From the NCBI GenBank assembly GCA_944383895.1, contig CALWRH010000001.1, forward strand, positions 1 to 57,198: a stretch of 57,198 nt of DNA. The letters are read 5' to 3'. The stretch is from an uncultured Christensenellaceae bacterium (lineage in GTDB: Bacteria; Bacillota; Clostridia; Christensenellales; UBA3700). The position numbers were made by a program, and so were the translations under genes. The notes under the pieces were generated by a model. That model saw only the letters and a list, made by a program, of their open reading frames with translations, had not been told where the DNA came from and searched no databases. Shown here one piece after another: positions 26,751-35,417 of this stretch; the stretch's first letter is position 1; the number at the start of each line of letters is the position of its first letter.

Positions 26751-27992
26751 GTGGATCAGAATAAAGAAATCAACAAGTGCTCTTTCTGCGGCAGAGGAGA
26801 AGGCGAAGTCGAGAAGATATTTTCGGGTCCCAACGGCGTGAATATCTGCAACGAGTGCGTCGAATTCTGCTATGAGCTTATGGAACAGGAATTTACCGTT
26901 CCCGCAGGCGACGCAGAAAAGAAACACGCGATAAAGGTGCCGACGCCGCACGAGATCAAAAAGCAGCTCGACGAATATATCGTCGGACAGGATCAGGCGA
27001 AGAAGGTGCTTTCCGTAGCGGTTTACAATCACTACAAGAGACTCAACTGCGAGGCTAAAGGCGATGTGGAGCTTGAAAAGAGCAACGTATTGCTTTTAGG
27101 TCCTACGGGCTGCGGCAAGACTTTGCTCGCAAGCACTCTCGCAAAAATTCTCGACGTGCCTTTCGTCGTTGCGGACGCAACTTCGCTGACAGAGGCTGGC
27201 TATGTCGGAGAAGACGTCGAAAACATACTTCTCAAGCTTATCAAAAAGGCTGATTACGACATCAAACGCGCAGAAGTCGGAATCATTTATATCGACGAGA
27301 TAGACAAGATCGCTAAAAAAGGCGAGAACGTATCCATAACGCGCGACGTGTCGGGTGAAGGCGTTCAGCAGGCTCTTCTCAAGATAATAGAGAGCACAAT
27401 AGCCAACGTACCGCCCAACGGAGGCAGAAAGCATCCTCAGCAGGAGTGCATACAGATAAATACGAGAAATATCCTGTTTATCTGCGGCGGAGCTTTTGTC
27501 GGACTCGAAAAGATAATCGAAAAGCGCATGCAGGGCGCTGCTCTCGGTTTCGGAGCGGAGATCAAGAATACGAAGACGTCCACTTACGGCGAAGTCTGCA
27601 ACGAGATCCGTCCCGACGATCTGATAAAATTCGGTCTTATACCTGAATTCGTAGGAAGACTTCCGGTCGTCGTTTCTATCAATGCGCTTGACGAAAAGGC
27701 TCTCGTAAATATACTTAAAGAGCCCAAAAACGCTCTTACCAAGCAGTATACTTCGATGTTTGCGGATGACGGAGTAGAGCTTGAGTTTGAAGACGAGGCT
27801 TTGTTTGAAATCGCTGGCAAGGCTGTAAGGATGAAGACGGGCGCGCGCGGGCTCAAGTCGATCATGGAAAACCTGATGCTTGACGTCATGTACGACGTGC
27901 CGAGCGACAAGTCGATAGAAAAGGTCGTAATTACGGGCGATTGCGTAAAAGGCACAGAAAAGCCGTTAATAATCCGTCGCAAGACGGCGTAA
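26751..27992 (+). CDS. clpX: ATP-dependent Clp protease ATP-binding subunit ClpX
   Basis: AAA+ unfoldase that feeds substrates to ClpP, 413 residues, starting at GTG; AAGAGG lies inside the end of clpP. The N-terminal zinc-binding domain has Cys10, Cys13, Cys33 and Cys36. Walker A is GPTGCGKT, Walker [11 protein letters not shown], with a GYVGEDVE motif between them as in the family; the pore loop and the sensor-2 region [13 protein letters not shown] follow. It would complete the ClpXP protease that degrades the Ala-tailed products made with RqcH. Terminator directly downstream. Confidence 0.97.
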   Translation: MDQNKEINKCSFCGRGEGEVEKIFSGPNGVNICNECVEFCYELMEQEFTVPAGDAEKKHAIKVPTPHEIKKQLDEYIVGQDQAKKVLSVAVYNHYKRLNCEAKGDVELEKSNVLLLGPTGCGKTLLASTLAKILDVPFVVADATSLTEAGYVGEDVENILLKLIKKADYDIKRAEVGIIYIDEIDKIAKKGENVSITRDVSGEGVQQALLKIIESTIANVPPNGGRKHPQQECIQINTRNILFICGGAFVGLEKIIEKRMQGAALGFGAEIKNTKTSTYGEVCNEIRPDDLIKFGLIPEFVGRLPVVVSINALDEKALVNILKEPKNALTKQYTSMFADDGVELEFEDEALFEIAGKAVRMKTGARGLKSIMENLMLDVMYDVPSDKSIEKVVITGDCVKGTEKPLIIRRKTA

Positions 27993-27998
27993 GAAAGC

Positions 27999-28026
27999 AA
28001 GCAGGCGGCTTTCGCCTGCTTTTTTT
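27999..28026 (+). terminator. Intrinsic terminator of tig-clpPX
   Basis: Nine-pair stem AAGCAGGCG / CGCCTGCTT, 5-base loop, T-run. It stands before engB, whose own promoter I could not find, so read-through is likely. Confidence 0.9.
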
Positions 28027-28067
28027 CTGCCTTACGGCAAAGAGCAACTAACGGGAGGAAGACAGAG

Positions 28068-28679
28068 ATGATAATCAAAAACGCAAAATTTCAGACGTCT
28101 TACGCGTCTTTCGGAAAAGGAGACGGTTTCGGCGTCGATGAGATCGCTATTGCCGGAAAATCTAATGTAGGCAAAAGCTCGTTTATAAACTTTCTCGCAA
28201 ACTATAACGGGCTTGCGAAGACTTCGTCTACTCCCGGCAAAACTAAACTGATAAATTATTTTTCAATTAACAACGGCGAGTTCATGCTCGTCGATCTTCC
28301 CGGATACGGCTATGCTAAAGTAGGGGAGGAGGAAAAGAAAAAATGGGATAAGATGATCGGCTCTTACCTGACGTCGAGCGAGCACCTGAAAGGCGTGATC
28401 GTACTCGTGGATATAAGACATGAGCCTACCGCTCTTGACAAGCAGATGATAGCTTATCTGCATCATTACGGAGTGCCTTTTATCGTCGTCGCAACCAAGA
28501 GCGATAAGCTTTCCAAAGCGCAGATCGCAAAGCAAAAAAGCGTTATCGCTAACGCTCTGAGCCTCGGCGTTGCAGATGTTACGGCGGTATCTTCGATGAA
28601 AAAAGAGGGGAAAGATGCAGTTCTTGATAAAATAGAAAATCTATTGAAATTTATACCTGATAATTCTGTAATAGAATAG
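28068..28679 (+). CDS. engB: Ribosome biogenesis GTP-binding protein EngB (YsxC/YihA)
   Basis: Essential GTPase that takes part in late 50S subunit assembly, 203 residues. GTPase motifs: G1 GKSNVGKSS, G2 region TSSTPGKTK, G3 DLPGYGYAKV and G4 TKSDK are all present. GGGAGG precedes the ATG. Follows clpX across a terminator, an arrangement seen in other Firmicutes (lonA or clpX next to ysxC). Confidence 0.96.
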   Translation: MIIKNAKFQTSYASFGKGDGFGVDEIAIAGKSNVGKSSFINFLANYNGLAKTSSTPGKTKLINYFSINNGEFMLVDLPGYGYAKVGEEEKKKWDKMIGSYLTSSEHLKGVIVLVDIRHEPTALDKQMIAYLHHYGVPFIVVATKSDKLSKAQIAKQKSVIANALSLGVADVTAVSSMKKEGKDAVLDKIENLLKFIPDNSVIE

Positions 28680-28827
28680 AAATGGCTGGATATAACTATT
28701 TTTTTCCTTAATTTAGAATATTTTTCAAAGCCGTAAGTGTCATAATTTTGCTTCTTTGCATATATTTTTATAGCGATTGTATCAAAGCGTTTGCTTTGCG
28801 GCAGTCATATAAAAGGAGGAGTACATA

Positions 28828-29502
28828 ATGTCATTTTCTAATAATTGCAAATCGGATAAAATCCCGGGACCGGTAAGGGGCAACGCTTTGTCCGGTATTT
28901 GCGAGAAGACTTGTATACAGGTTGAAAAGGTGTTCGACGCCTGCATGAGTCAGACGACGATGACCGATCTTCAGCTTACCGTATCGGACATCACGCCGAC
29001 TGACCTTACCGCGCCGTACAAGTTCGTGAGTGCAAAGTCTACGTCGACTACCGCTCAGATAAGCAATCTTACCGTTACCGAAATTCCCGAAGACAGTTGT
29101 TACGCTCGCGTGTCTTGCAACGTACAGATCCCCGTAGTCGTAACGTTTACCGACGCAAACGGCAAAACGGGTACGGGGACGGCTACTGTAACTGTGCCCA
29201 AAGACGTGATACTGCACGTTTCCGCGCCCAGCGTAATACCTTATTCGATACAGGCTACAGTCGGCTTTGCGTCGGCGCAGGGTGTTTACAACGGCAACGA
29301 TCAGTTTACCGTCACGGGTTGCGTAACGGTAATACTCAAGGTGACGATGCCTGTCGATCTTCTCGTGCCCAGCTACGGATATTGCTATATTCCGCCGTGC
29401 AGAGAATATACCGCACAGAGCTGTGAAGGAATTTTCGACCTTCCGCTGTATCCGCAGGAGTGCGGCGAAGAGTGCAGATGCAATTCTCGCCTTAAAGGCT
29501 GA
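28828..29502 (+). CDS. Cys-rich protein of unknown function
   Basis: 224 residues, not assigned to a family with confidence. No signal peptide or membrane helix. About 14 cysteines are grouped at the start (CEKTCIQVEKVFDAC, residues 24-38), in a middle pair, and at the end (CYIPPC, QECGEECRCNSRLKG). The centre is Thr/Val-rich beta-strand-like sequence (DANGKTGTGTATVTVPKDVI), suggesting a beta-sandwich. A very strong AAAGGAGGAG precedes the ATG, pointing to high expression. Cys-rich, beta-rich proteins with this look occur in clostridial spore coats, but nothing here proves that. Flanked by its own long leader and a terminator. Confidence 0.75.
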   Translation: MSFSNNCKSDKIPGPVRGNALSGICEKTCIQVEKVFDACMSQTTMTDLQLTVSDITPTDLTAPYKFVSAKSTSTTAQISNLTVTEIPEDSCYARVSCNVQIPVVVTFTDANGKTGTGTATVTVPKDVILHVSAPSVIPYSIQATVGFASAQGVYNGNDQFTVTGCVTVILKVTMPVDLLVPSYGYCYIPPCREYTAQSCEGIFDLPLYPQECGEECRCNSRLKG

Positions 29503-29514
29503 AAAGCCGTATCG

Positions 29515-29558
29515 CGTGCGTCTGGGGCGGCAAGTCCGCTTCACACGCACGTTATTTT
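29515..29558 (+). terminator. Intrinsic terminator of the Cys-rich gene
   Basis: CGTGCGT / ACGCACG outer stem with an inner GGCGG / TCCGC stem, followed by TTATTTTT. Confidence 0.75.
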
Positions 29559-29749
29559 TCGTTATTTGTCGAGCTGAAACGGGATTTTATTTATCGGTCG
29601 GATTTTGACTGAAAATTGTGCGGCAGCTTTCAGGCGTTTTTATTGTAAATTTTATATTTTGACTGCGGTTCCGTTGTTTTTATTATAAAAAGTATTTTGA
29701 GATTTTTATTGGATTTTGCCGTTTATATCTTTATGTTTAGCGATATAGC

Positions 29750-29779
29750 TTGATTGCGGAGCGGATTTATTGATATAAT
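29750..29779 (+). promoter_or_regulatory. Sigma-A promoter of the phosphoesterase gene, apparently leaderless
   Basis: TTGATT (29750-29755), 18-base spacer, TATAAT (29774-29779). Only 6 bases separate the -10 from the ATG, so transcription should start at or next to the initiation codon. Confidence 0.75.
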
Positions 29780-29785
29780 ATCCGT

Positions 29786-30490
29786 ATGAAGGTTTTTTCT
29801 GTAAGCGATCTGCATCTCGGTAAATGTTGCAACAAGCCGATGGATATATTCGGCGACGGCTGGAGCGGTTATTGGGACAGTATTCGAGAGGATTGGAAAA
29901 GCAGGGTGAGTGAAGACGACGTCGTGCTTATAGCGGGCGACGTTTCGTGGGCTATGCGCCTCGATGAGGCTCTGCCCGATATAGACGAGATCGCTGAACT
30001 TCCCGGCAAAAAAGTTATTCTGAGAGGAAATCACGATTATTGGTGGCAATCCTATCAGAAACTTCTGGACGCTTTGCCTTCTGGCATGTATGCGGTGCAG
30101 AATAACGCCGTAAGGATAGGTAATCTGCTTGTGTGCGGTAGCAGACTGTGGAGTCTCGGAGCGGATGGCGAACATGACAAAGCTATGCTGAAAAGAGAGG
30201 GCATAAGACTCAGACTTGCGCTCGAAGATGCCGTGCGACAGAAAAAGGACGGGGACAAAATAGTCGTTATGGTACATTATCCTCCGTTTGACGTCACTTT
30301 TGCCAATTCGGAATATACCGATATTATTGCAGAGTACGGTGCGGACGCTGTTGTGTACGGACATCTGCACGGTAAAGACGCGAGAGTACGCAGAGTAGTG
30401 AATAAAAACGGGATAAATTATTATCTTACTTCATGTGATCTTGTAGACTATAAACTTGTCGAGATAACCGAGCTTTCGGATCGGAATTAA
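29786..30490 (+). CDS. Calcineurin-like metallophosphoesterase
   Basis: 234 residues, binuclear-metal phosphoesterase. Metal ligands are in order: DLHLG (Asp8, His10), GDVSW, GNHDYWW, VHYPPF and GHLHG, all intact. The extended GNHDYWW and LWSLGADGEHDK segments match a clostridial subgroup whose substrate is not known. The first strand MKVFSVSDLHLG fixes the start; there is no ribosome binding site and the -10 box is 6 bases away, so the mRNA seems leaderless. Single gene with its own promoter and terminator. Confidence 0.88.
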   Translation: MKVFSVSDLHLGKCCNKPMDIFGDGWSGYWDSIREDWKSRVSEDDVVLIAGDVSWAMRLDEALPDIDEIAELPGKKVILRGNHDYWWQSYQKLLDALPSGMYAVQNNAVRIGNLLVCGSRLWSLGADGEHDKAMLKREGIRLRLALEDAVRQKKDGDKIVVMVHYPPFDVTFANSEYTDIIAEYGADAVVYGHLHGKDARVRRVVNKNGINYYLTSCDLVDYKLVEITELSDRN

Positions 30491-30960
30491 AAATTCAGAT
30501 TATCGAGTGATTTTTTTGCCGACATATAAGTCGGCTTTTTTATTTGTAAGATCCTTTATTTTCGGCGAAGTTGCAAACATATATATTGATGTAATATGCG
30601 CGTATATATTTATTATACTGTTTTTTTGAAGTCTTAAGGCTGAAAAATTCTGTTTTACCGTGTGTAAAAGTTATTCGGCTTGTGGTTTTATGAGAATTTC
30701 AGGGCGCGCTTTCCACCCGTTTACACCGTTGTATTCTTTTTAGCAGAGAAGACAATGATTTTTGATTGTAAATTAACGTTCTCGTGTAGAAAAATCTGTT
30801 TTATCGTTTGTTTTTTTATGCGGAAATTATGCTTGAAAAACGACAGGGCAGTGAGCTTTGAAAGGTGTATCTCAAGCCCGAAAATAATAGTGGTCTGAGG
30901 TTGTTTTAATTGTATTTTTGGGAAAATTCAGGGATTAATTTCTACTTTTTGTACATTTTA
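30491..30960. other. Intergenic region between the phosphoesterase and the dcw control region
   Basis: Apart from the terminator at 30518 this AT-rich tract shows no gene, RNA or repeat that I can support. A short frame at 30680-30898 has no start signal. Confidence 0.5.
30518..30541 (+). terminator. Intrinsic terminator of the phosphoesterase gene
   Basis: GCCGAC / GTCGGC stem, 6-base loop, followed by TTTTTT. Confidence 0.88.
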
Positions 30961-31040
30961 GTAAATATTAGTAAAATCAAGTAAATTATTGTAAAAACTG
31001 CAATTTAATTAAATAGTAAAAATTAGTAAAATCAAGTAAA
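30961..31040. repeat. Helically phased GTAAA repeats upstream of mraZ
   Basis: GTAAA begins at 30961, 30971, 30981 and 30991, then at 31016, 31026 and 31036: blocks of four and three with exactly 10-bp periods. A perfect 20-bp direct repeat (30967-30986 and 31022-31041) spans both blocks. Helical phasing is the hallmark of MraZ operators, but known MraZ units are TGGG- or GTGG-like. Alternatives are curved A-tract DNA or sites for another oligomeric regulator. Confidence 0.8.
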
Positions 31041-31083
31041 TAATCTAAAAATCGCATATGCGAACAAGTGTTTACATTTATAG

Positions 31084-31098
31084 GTGGAAATTTGTGGA
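31084..31098 (+). promoter_or_regulatory. Candidate MraZ boxes, two GTGGA units 10 bp apart
   Basis: GTGGA at 31084-31088 and 31094-31098, just upstream of the mraZ -35 box. Characterised MraZ proteins bind 10-bp-spaced TGGG- or GTGG-type repeats in front of their own gene. Confidence 0.6.
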
Positions 31099-31105
31099 TA
31101 TAATC

Positions 31106-31134
31106 TTGACAAGCAAAACTATTAAAGATAAAAT
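31106..31134 (+). promoter_or_regulatory. Sigma-A promoter of the dcw cluster
   Basis: Perfect TTGACA, 17-base spacer, TAAAAT; leader of about 27 bases with AAAGGAGG. Confidence 0.92.
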
Positions 31135-31167
31135 ATAAGTACAAAACCAGAAAGGAGGTAATGCGCC

Positions 31168-31623
31168 ATGATGATGTCCGGTATGATATCGCTTCAGGTC
31201 GATCCGAAGGGAAGACTCAGAATACCGAAAAAATACAGACCGGCTCTCGGCGAAGACGGCAGCAAGATTTTTGCTATGGTCAACAGCAACGGCTGTCTGA
31301 ACATTATCTCTCAGGAAAAGGCAAACGAGATAATCTCCAAACTTTCGAAGGTTGTTTCTATCGCAGTTACGGAGAAGTCGACCGCGGCACGTCTTATACT
31401 CAGCAGCGTTTGCGAACTTACCGAGGACGGACAGGGCAGATTCACATTGCCCCCGATGCTCAAGAAGTTTGCGGGAATTTCCAAGAACGTCGTATTTGCG
31501 GGCATGGGAAATTCGCTGGAGCTGTGGGACGCAGACAAGTGGGATGCGCTGCATAACATCGTCAACGATCCTGACGAGTTCCGTGCGGCTGTCGCAAGCC
31601 TCGAAGATATTTTGACGATATGA
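31168..31623 (+). CDS. mraZ: Transcriptional regulator MraZ
   Basis: 151 residues with two SpoVT-AbrB-like DNA-binding repeats (QVDPKGRLRIPKKYRPAL near the start and TEDGQGRFTLPPMLKKFA in the second half); MraZ forms ring-shaped oligomers and regulates its own dcw operon. AAAGGAGG lies 9 bases before the first of three consecutive ATG codons (MMMSGMISLQ), so any of these could be the exact start; an ATG at 31161 is out of frame. It ends in an ATGA overlap with rsmH. Confidence 0.95.
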   Translation: MMMSGMISLQVDPKGRLRIPKKYRPALGEDGSKIFAMVNSNGCLNIISQEKANEIISKLSKVVSIAVTEKSTAARLILSSVCELTEDGQGRFTLPPMLKKFAGISKNVVFAGMGNSLELWDADKWDALHNIVNDPDEFRAAVASLEDILTI

Positions 31624-32555
31624 CGCAATTTGCTCACGTTCCGGTAATGCCGAGAGAAGTGATAGAAGGGCTCGCGATAAAGCCCGACGGAATTTATCTC
31701 GATTGTACGCTCGGCGGCGGAGGACACAGCGAACTGATATTGAAAAAGCTTACGACGGGCAGGCTGATAGCGATCGACAAAGACGAAGAGGCACTCGCGT
31801 TTGCAAAACAAAGACTCGCAGAGTACGCGGACAAAGTCACGTTCGTACACAGCGATTTCAAGAGAGCGGACGAAGTTCTCGACGAATTGAACATTGACAA
31901 TATAGACGGCGTACTGATGGATCTGGGAGTTTCTTCCTACCAGCTGGACGCTGCAGAAAGAGGTTTTTCCTACCGCTTTGACGCACCTCTCGACATGAGG
32001 ATGGACAAGACTCAGTTCCTGACGGCGTTCAATGTGGTAAACGAGTATAACGAGATGGATATCGCGGATATCCTTTTCAGATACGGAGAGGAAAGATACG
32101 CAAGAAAGATCGCGGCAAACATTATCCGTTACCGTGCCGACAACACGATAAGGACGACGGGGCAGCTGGCGGAGATAGTGGAGAAGTCGTATCCGCCCAA
32201 AGAAAGATTCAAAGGCGGCAACCCGTGCAAACGCACCTTTCAGGCGATCAGGATCGAAGTAAACGGAGAACTCAGAGAGCTGGACGAGATAATCGGAAAG
32301 CTGGCGGAAAGACTGAATAAGGGCGGAAGGATATGCGTGATAACCTTCCACTCGCTGGAGGACAGGATAGTAAAGAGAGAATTTCAGTATCTCGAGGCAA
32401 AATGCATATGTCCTCCCAAACAGCCGGTATGTACATGCAACAAAGTGCAGACGGTAAAGATAATAACTAAAAAACCTGTAGTCGCAAGTGAAGAGGAGCT
32501 TGCAGTCAACTCGAGAGCGCAGAGCGCAAAGCTCAGAGTCGCAGAAAGAGTATGA
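31620..32555 (+). CDS. rsmH: 16S rRNA (cytosine-1402-N4)-methyltransferase RsmH
   Basis: SAM-dependent enzyme that methylates the P-site base C1402 of 16S rRNA, 311 residues. Motif I DCTLGGGGHSELIL, then DLGVSSYQLDAAERGFSYR, LDMRMDK and the C-terminal TFHSLEDRIVKREFQ are all standard. Start overlaps the mraZ stop by 4 bases, so both are coupled. Second gene of the dcw cluster, as in almost all bacteria. Confidence 0.97.
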   Translation: MTQFAHVPVMPREVIEGLAIKPDGIYLDCTLGGGGHSELILKKLTTGRLIAIDKDEEALAFAKQRLAEYADKVTFVHSDFKRADEVLDELNIDNIDGVLMDLGVSSYQLDAAERGFSYRFDAPLDMRMDKTQFLTAFNVVNEYNEMDIADILFRYGEERYARKIAANIIRYRADNTIRTTGQLAEIVEKSYPPKERFKGGNPCKRTFQAIRIEVNGELRELDEIIGKLAERLNKGGRICVITFHSLEDRIVKREFQYLEAKCICPPKQPVCTCNKVQTVKIITKKPVVASEEELAVNSRAQSAKLRVAERV

Positions 32556-32580
32556 ATAATCAGTTGTTGGGGTGAATACT

Positions 32581-33288
32581 ATGTTGAAAGAAAGGGAATT
32601 CAGAACCGAATCGATCGAAAGACCTGTGGATAACAGGTTCGGCGCGGGCTACAACAATCGCGGCGGTTACGGTTATTACGAAGAAGGGCAGCAGCGTTAC
32701 GACGCATACGAGAGATCTTATGAGGACAGAAACTACAACTCTCGTTACGACGAAAACGCATATTACGATACGGCGGTAAGAGAATACCCCCGCGAAGATT
32801 ACGCTCGTCCCGAGGCTTTCCCCCGTTACGACGGATATCAGCAGCCTATGCAGGGAGATCCTTATCAGGACTACAATGCAAGCAATTCCTTCGAAGGTTA
32901 CGACAGGATGCAGTCTTACGATTTCAATTCGGGATTTGCGGCGCCTCAGTCCACGACCTTCGAGCATGTTGAATACGAAACGAAAAAACGCACGAAACGC
33001 ACTCTCAACGCAAAATCAAAAATGCTTATCGCGGTTTATTTCGTACTTGTAGCCGTCATAGCTACGCTTATAATCGCAAACGTAGTCGCTTTCGGCGGCG
33101 GCAGCGTAGAGGCTACCGAACCCGCAGCGGAAGCTACATACAGTGAAGAGGCACTCAACATGGCGGTCAACGCAGACGGAACTCTCGTAGAGATGGACAG
33201 CGTCAGACAGCTTGAAAATTACGAATACGAGAAGAGCACCAACTGGTTCGACAGTTTTTGCGATTGGGTGGCAAGCATCTCGGACTAA
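32581..33288 (+). CDS. Single-pass membrane protein in the ftsL position, Tyr-rich cytoplasmic region
   Basis: 235 residues from the ATG at 32581 (GGGGT 7 bases before); a GTG at 32572 is a weaker alternative. Residues 1-140 are hydrophilic and dominated by Tyr, Arg, Asp, Glu and Asn (for example YEERGQ-like and SYEDRNYNSRYDENAYYD). A basic stretch KKRTKRTLNAKSK precedes one transmembrane helix (MLIAVYFVLVAVIATLIIANVV); about 65 residues lie outside. In other Firmicutes this place, between rsmH and the division PBP, holds ftsL. Topology fits FtsL, but the outer part is short, acidic and lacks the FtsL leucine zipper, so an FtsL call would be positional only. Confidence 0.75.
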   Translation: MLKEREFRTESIERPVDNRFGAGYNNRGGYGYYEEGQQRYDAYERSYEDRNYNSRYDENAYYDTAVREYPREDYARPEAFPRYDGYQQPMQGDPYQDYNASNSFEGYDRMQSYDFNSGFAAPQSTTFEHVEYETKKRTKRTLNAKSKMLIAVYFVLVAVIATLIIANVVAFGGGSVEATEPAAEATYSEEALNMAVNADGTLVEMDSVRQLENYEYEKSTNWFDSFCDWVASISD

Positions 33289-33353
33289 GACAAAACGGAC
33301 ACTAATCAAACCCGTCGGATACTCAGGACGACATCAAAGCGGAGGGGTATTCG

Positions 33354-35249
33354 ATGCACAAAATTTCCCATATCACACTAAAAAGAAAGCTACCTGCGGT
33401 ATTCGCATTGGTAGTCTTTCTTTTTTTATTGCTTACTTGCAGGCTTTTCTATATACAGATCATAGACGGAACGGGACTTCAGACACTTGCGTCAGATCAA
33501 TGGACGAGAGATTTGCCTTATAGGGCGGAAAGAGGCGACATAACGGACAGAAACGGGGTTGTTCTTGCAACTTCGGAAACCTCTTATACCGTCTACGTCA
33601 GACCGAACGATCTGACAAGACACGACGAAGTCGCAAAAGCGGTCGCAGCGGTAACTGGCAAAGAATTTGACAGCGTTTACAAAAAAGTTATCAAAACGGG
33701 GGTATCAGAGGTAAAAGTCGCTACGGGACTTACGAAAAATCAGATGCTTACTCTGTCTGCATACGGTTTCGAAGGCGTTTATTTCGCTCAGGATGCGGTC
33801 AGATATTACAATTACGGCAATTTCGCTACTCAGCTTTTAGGTTTCACCAATTCTGACGGCGTGGGTCAGAGCGGTATCGAGCAGTATTACGACATGTATC
33901 TCAAGGGCACGGACGGAGCGTCTTATACGCAGACCGATCTTATAGGAAGAGAGCTTGACGACAACGTCACTACTTATCTCGCGCCGATAAAGGGCATGAC
34001 GGCAAAGCTGACAATTGACTTCAAATTGCAGAGTTTTGCTGAAAAAGCGCTAAACGACGCGGTGATGACGTATTCTCCGAAAGCCGCGTCCTGTCTTATG
34101 ATGAACGCCGACACGGGGGAAATTTTAGCGATGGCGAGCGCGCCGACTTTCGATCTCAACGATATACCGAGAAACGATCTGTCTTCATTGCTTGCAGGGT
34201 CGAAAAATCTGCTCGTTACCGACGTTTACGAGCCGGGCTCGACTTTCAAGATACTTACGTCCGCTATCGGCATCGAAACGGGAGTCATCAAGGACAGCTA
34301 TTATTGTCCCGGGTACAAAGTCGTCGACGGACAGAGGATCAAGTGCTGGCGCAGCATAGGTCACGGCTCGCAGGACTTTGCGCACGGCATAATGAATTCG
34401 TGCAACTGCGTATTTATGGATATCGCTTTGAGTGCGGGAACTTCTACGATGTACGATTATTTCGAAAAATTCGGTCTTACAGGCAAGACGGGTATAGATA
34501 TTTCGGGAGAAGGAAGAAGCATCATGCTTGCCGAAGAGAGCGTCAAGACGGTGGATATAGCGCGTATCGGTTTCGGACAGGCGATAGCGGTCACTCCGAT
34601 CCAGCTTGCAACTGCTGTCGCGTCTGTGATAAACGGCGGAAAGCTCGTGACCCCGTACGTTCTCGACAGCGTGTATACGGAGGACGGAAAACTTGCTTAC
34701 CGCAACGTACCGCAGATAAAAGGCACTACGGTATCCGAAAGCACTTCGGCTCAGATGAGAGAATACCTTTACGGCGTAGTCGAAGAAGGCGGCGGAAAGA
34801 ACGCTTACGTCGAAGGTTACAAAATAGGCGGAAAGACGGGTACCGCGCAGAAATACAGCAACGGCGCGATAGACCGCGGCGCATACGTTTCTTCGTTTAT
34901 CGGATTTACCGAAATAAACGGTGAGAGGATAATCTGTCTTATGATAGTTGACGAGCCTCAGGGATACGTCTATTACGGCAGTATCGTTGCCGCGCCGCTC
35001 GTAGGACAGATATACAAGAGCACTTTCGCGTATTACGGCATAGAACCTCAGCTGTCTGCCGACGATATTCCGCAGTCAGTCGTAATGCCAGACATAAACG
35101 GGGTTTCCGCAACCGAGGCATGCGCTGCTCTGAGAAACGCGGGACTCACATACGAAGTTGCGGGAGAGGGCGGCAGCGTCGTCTATCAATTCCCTGCGGC
35201 GGGTGCGAATATAGACGAAAACACCGTCGTATATTTCGTATTGGGATAG
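33354..35249 (+). CDS. Class B penicillin-binding protein with PASTA domain (FtsI/SpoVD type)
   Basis: Septal transpeptidase, 631 residues. One N-terminal membrane helix (PAVFALVVFLFLLLTCRLF), the dimerisation domain starting RGDITDRNGVVLA, and a transpeptidase domain with the SxxK motif GSTFK (Ser about 297), the SxN motif as SCN, and KTGTAQ near 493. One PASTA repeat closes the protein (VVMPDINGVSATEACAALRNAG). The single-PASTA form and size fit SpoVD or a division PBP2b; only one such gene is present where B. subtilis has two (pbpB, spoVD). GGAGGGG precedes the ATG. Confidence 0.93.
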   Translation: MHKISHITLKRKLPAVFALVVFLFLLLTCRLFYIQIIDGTGLQTLASDQWTRDLPYRAERGDITDRNGVVLATSETSYTVYVRPNDLTRHDEVAKAVAAVTGKEFDSVYKKVIKTGVSEVKVATGLTKNQMLTLSAYGFEGVYFAQDAVRYYNYGNFATQLLGFTNSDGVGQSGIEQYYDMYLKGTDGASYTQTDLIGRELDDNVTTYLAPIKGMTAKLTIDFKLQSFAEKALNDAVMTYSPKAASCLMMNADTGEILAMASAPTFDLNDIPRNDLSSLLAGSKNLLVTDVYEPGSTFKILTSAIGIETGVIKDSYYCPGYKVVDGQRIKCWRSIGHGSQDFAHGIMNSCNCVFMDIALSAGTSTMYDYFEKFGLTGKTGIDISGEGRSIMLAEESVKTVDIARIGFGQAIAVTPIQLATAVASVINGGKLVTPYVLDSVYTEDGKLAYRNVPQIKGTTVSESTSAQMREYLYGVVEEGGGKNAYVEGYKIGGKTGTAQKYSNGAIDRGAYVSSFIGFTEINGERIICLMIVDEPQGYVYYGSIVAAPLVGQIYKSTFAYYGIEPQLSADDIPQSVVMPDINGVSATEACAALRNAGLTYEVAGEGGSVVYQFPAAGANIDENTVVYFVLG

Positions 35250-35417
35250 GTGCTTTTTTCGACAAAAAGTGCTAAAGACGGATATTTTGCGCGTAAAAGT
35301 CAATAATCGATGTCAGTGTAAAATACACGTTTTTGTCGTTTTGTCACTAATTTCGCCGACATAATGTTTTGCGCGCAAAATTATTATATTATCGAGAAAA
35401 AGAAACGGAGGAGAAAT

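Noticed and set aside
28716..28748. Sigma-E promoter for the Cys-rich gene (GAATATT ... CATA)
   Set aside because: Spacing is 18 bases instead of about 14; kept only as a remark.
30680..30898. 72-codon frame upstream of the dcw control region
   Set aside because: No start signal, AT-rich intergenic DNA, no recognisable protein.
35258..35264. TTCGACA (Spo0A-box sequence) between the PBP gene and murE
   Set aside because: Seven-base matches are expected several times by chance in this window and no promoter context supports it.
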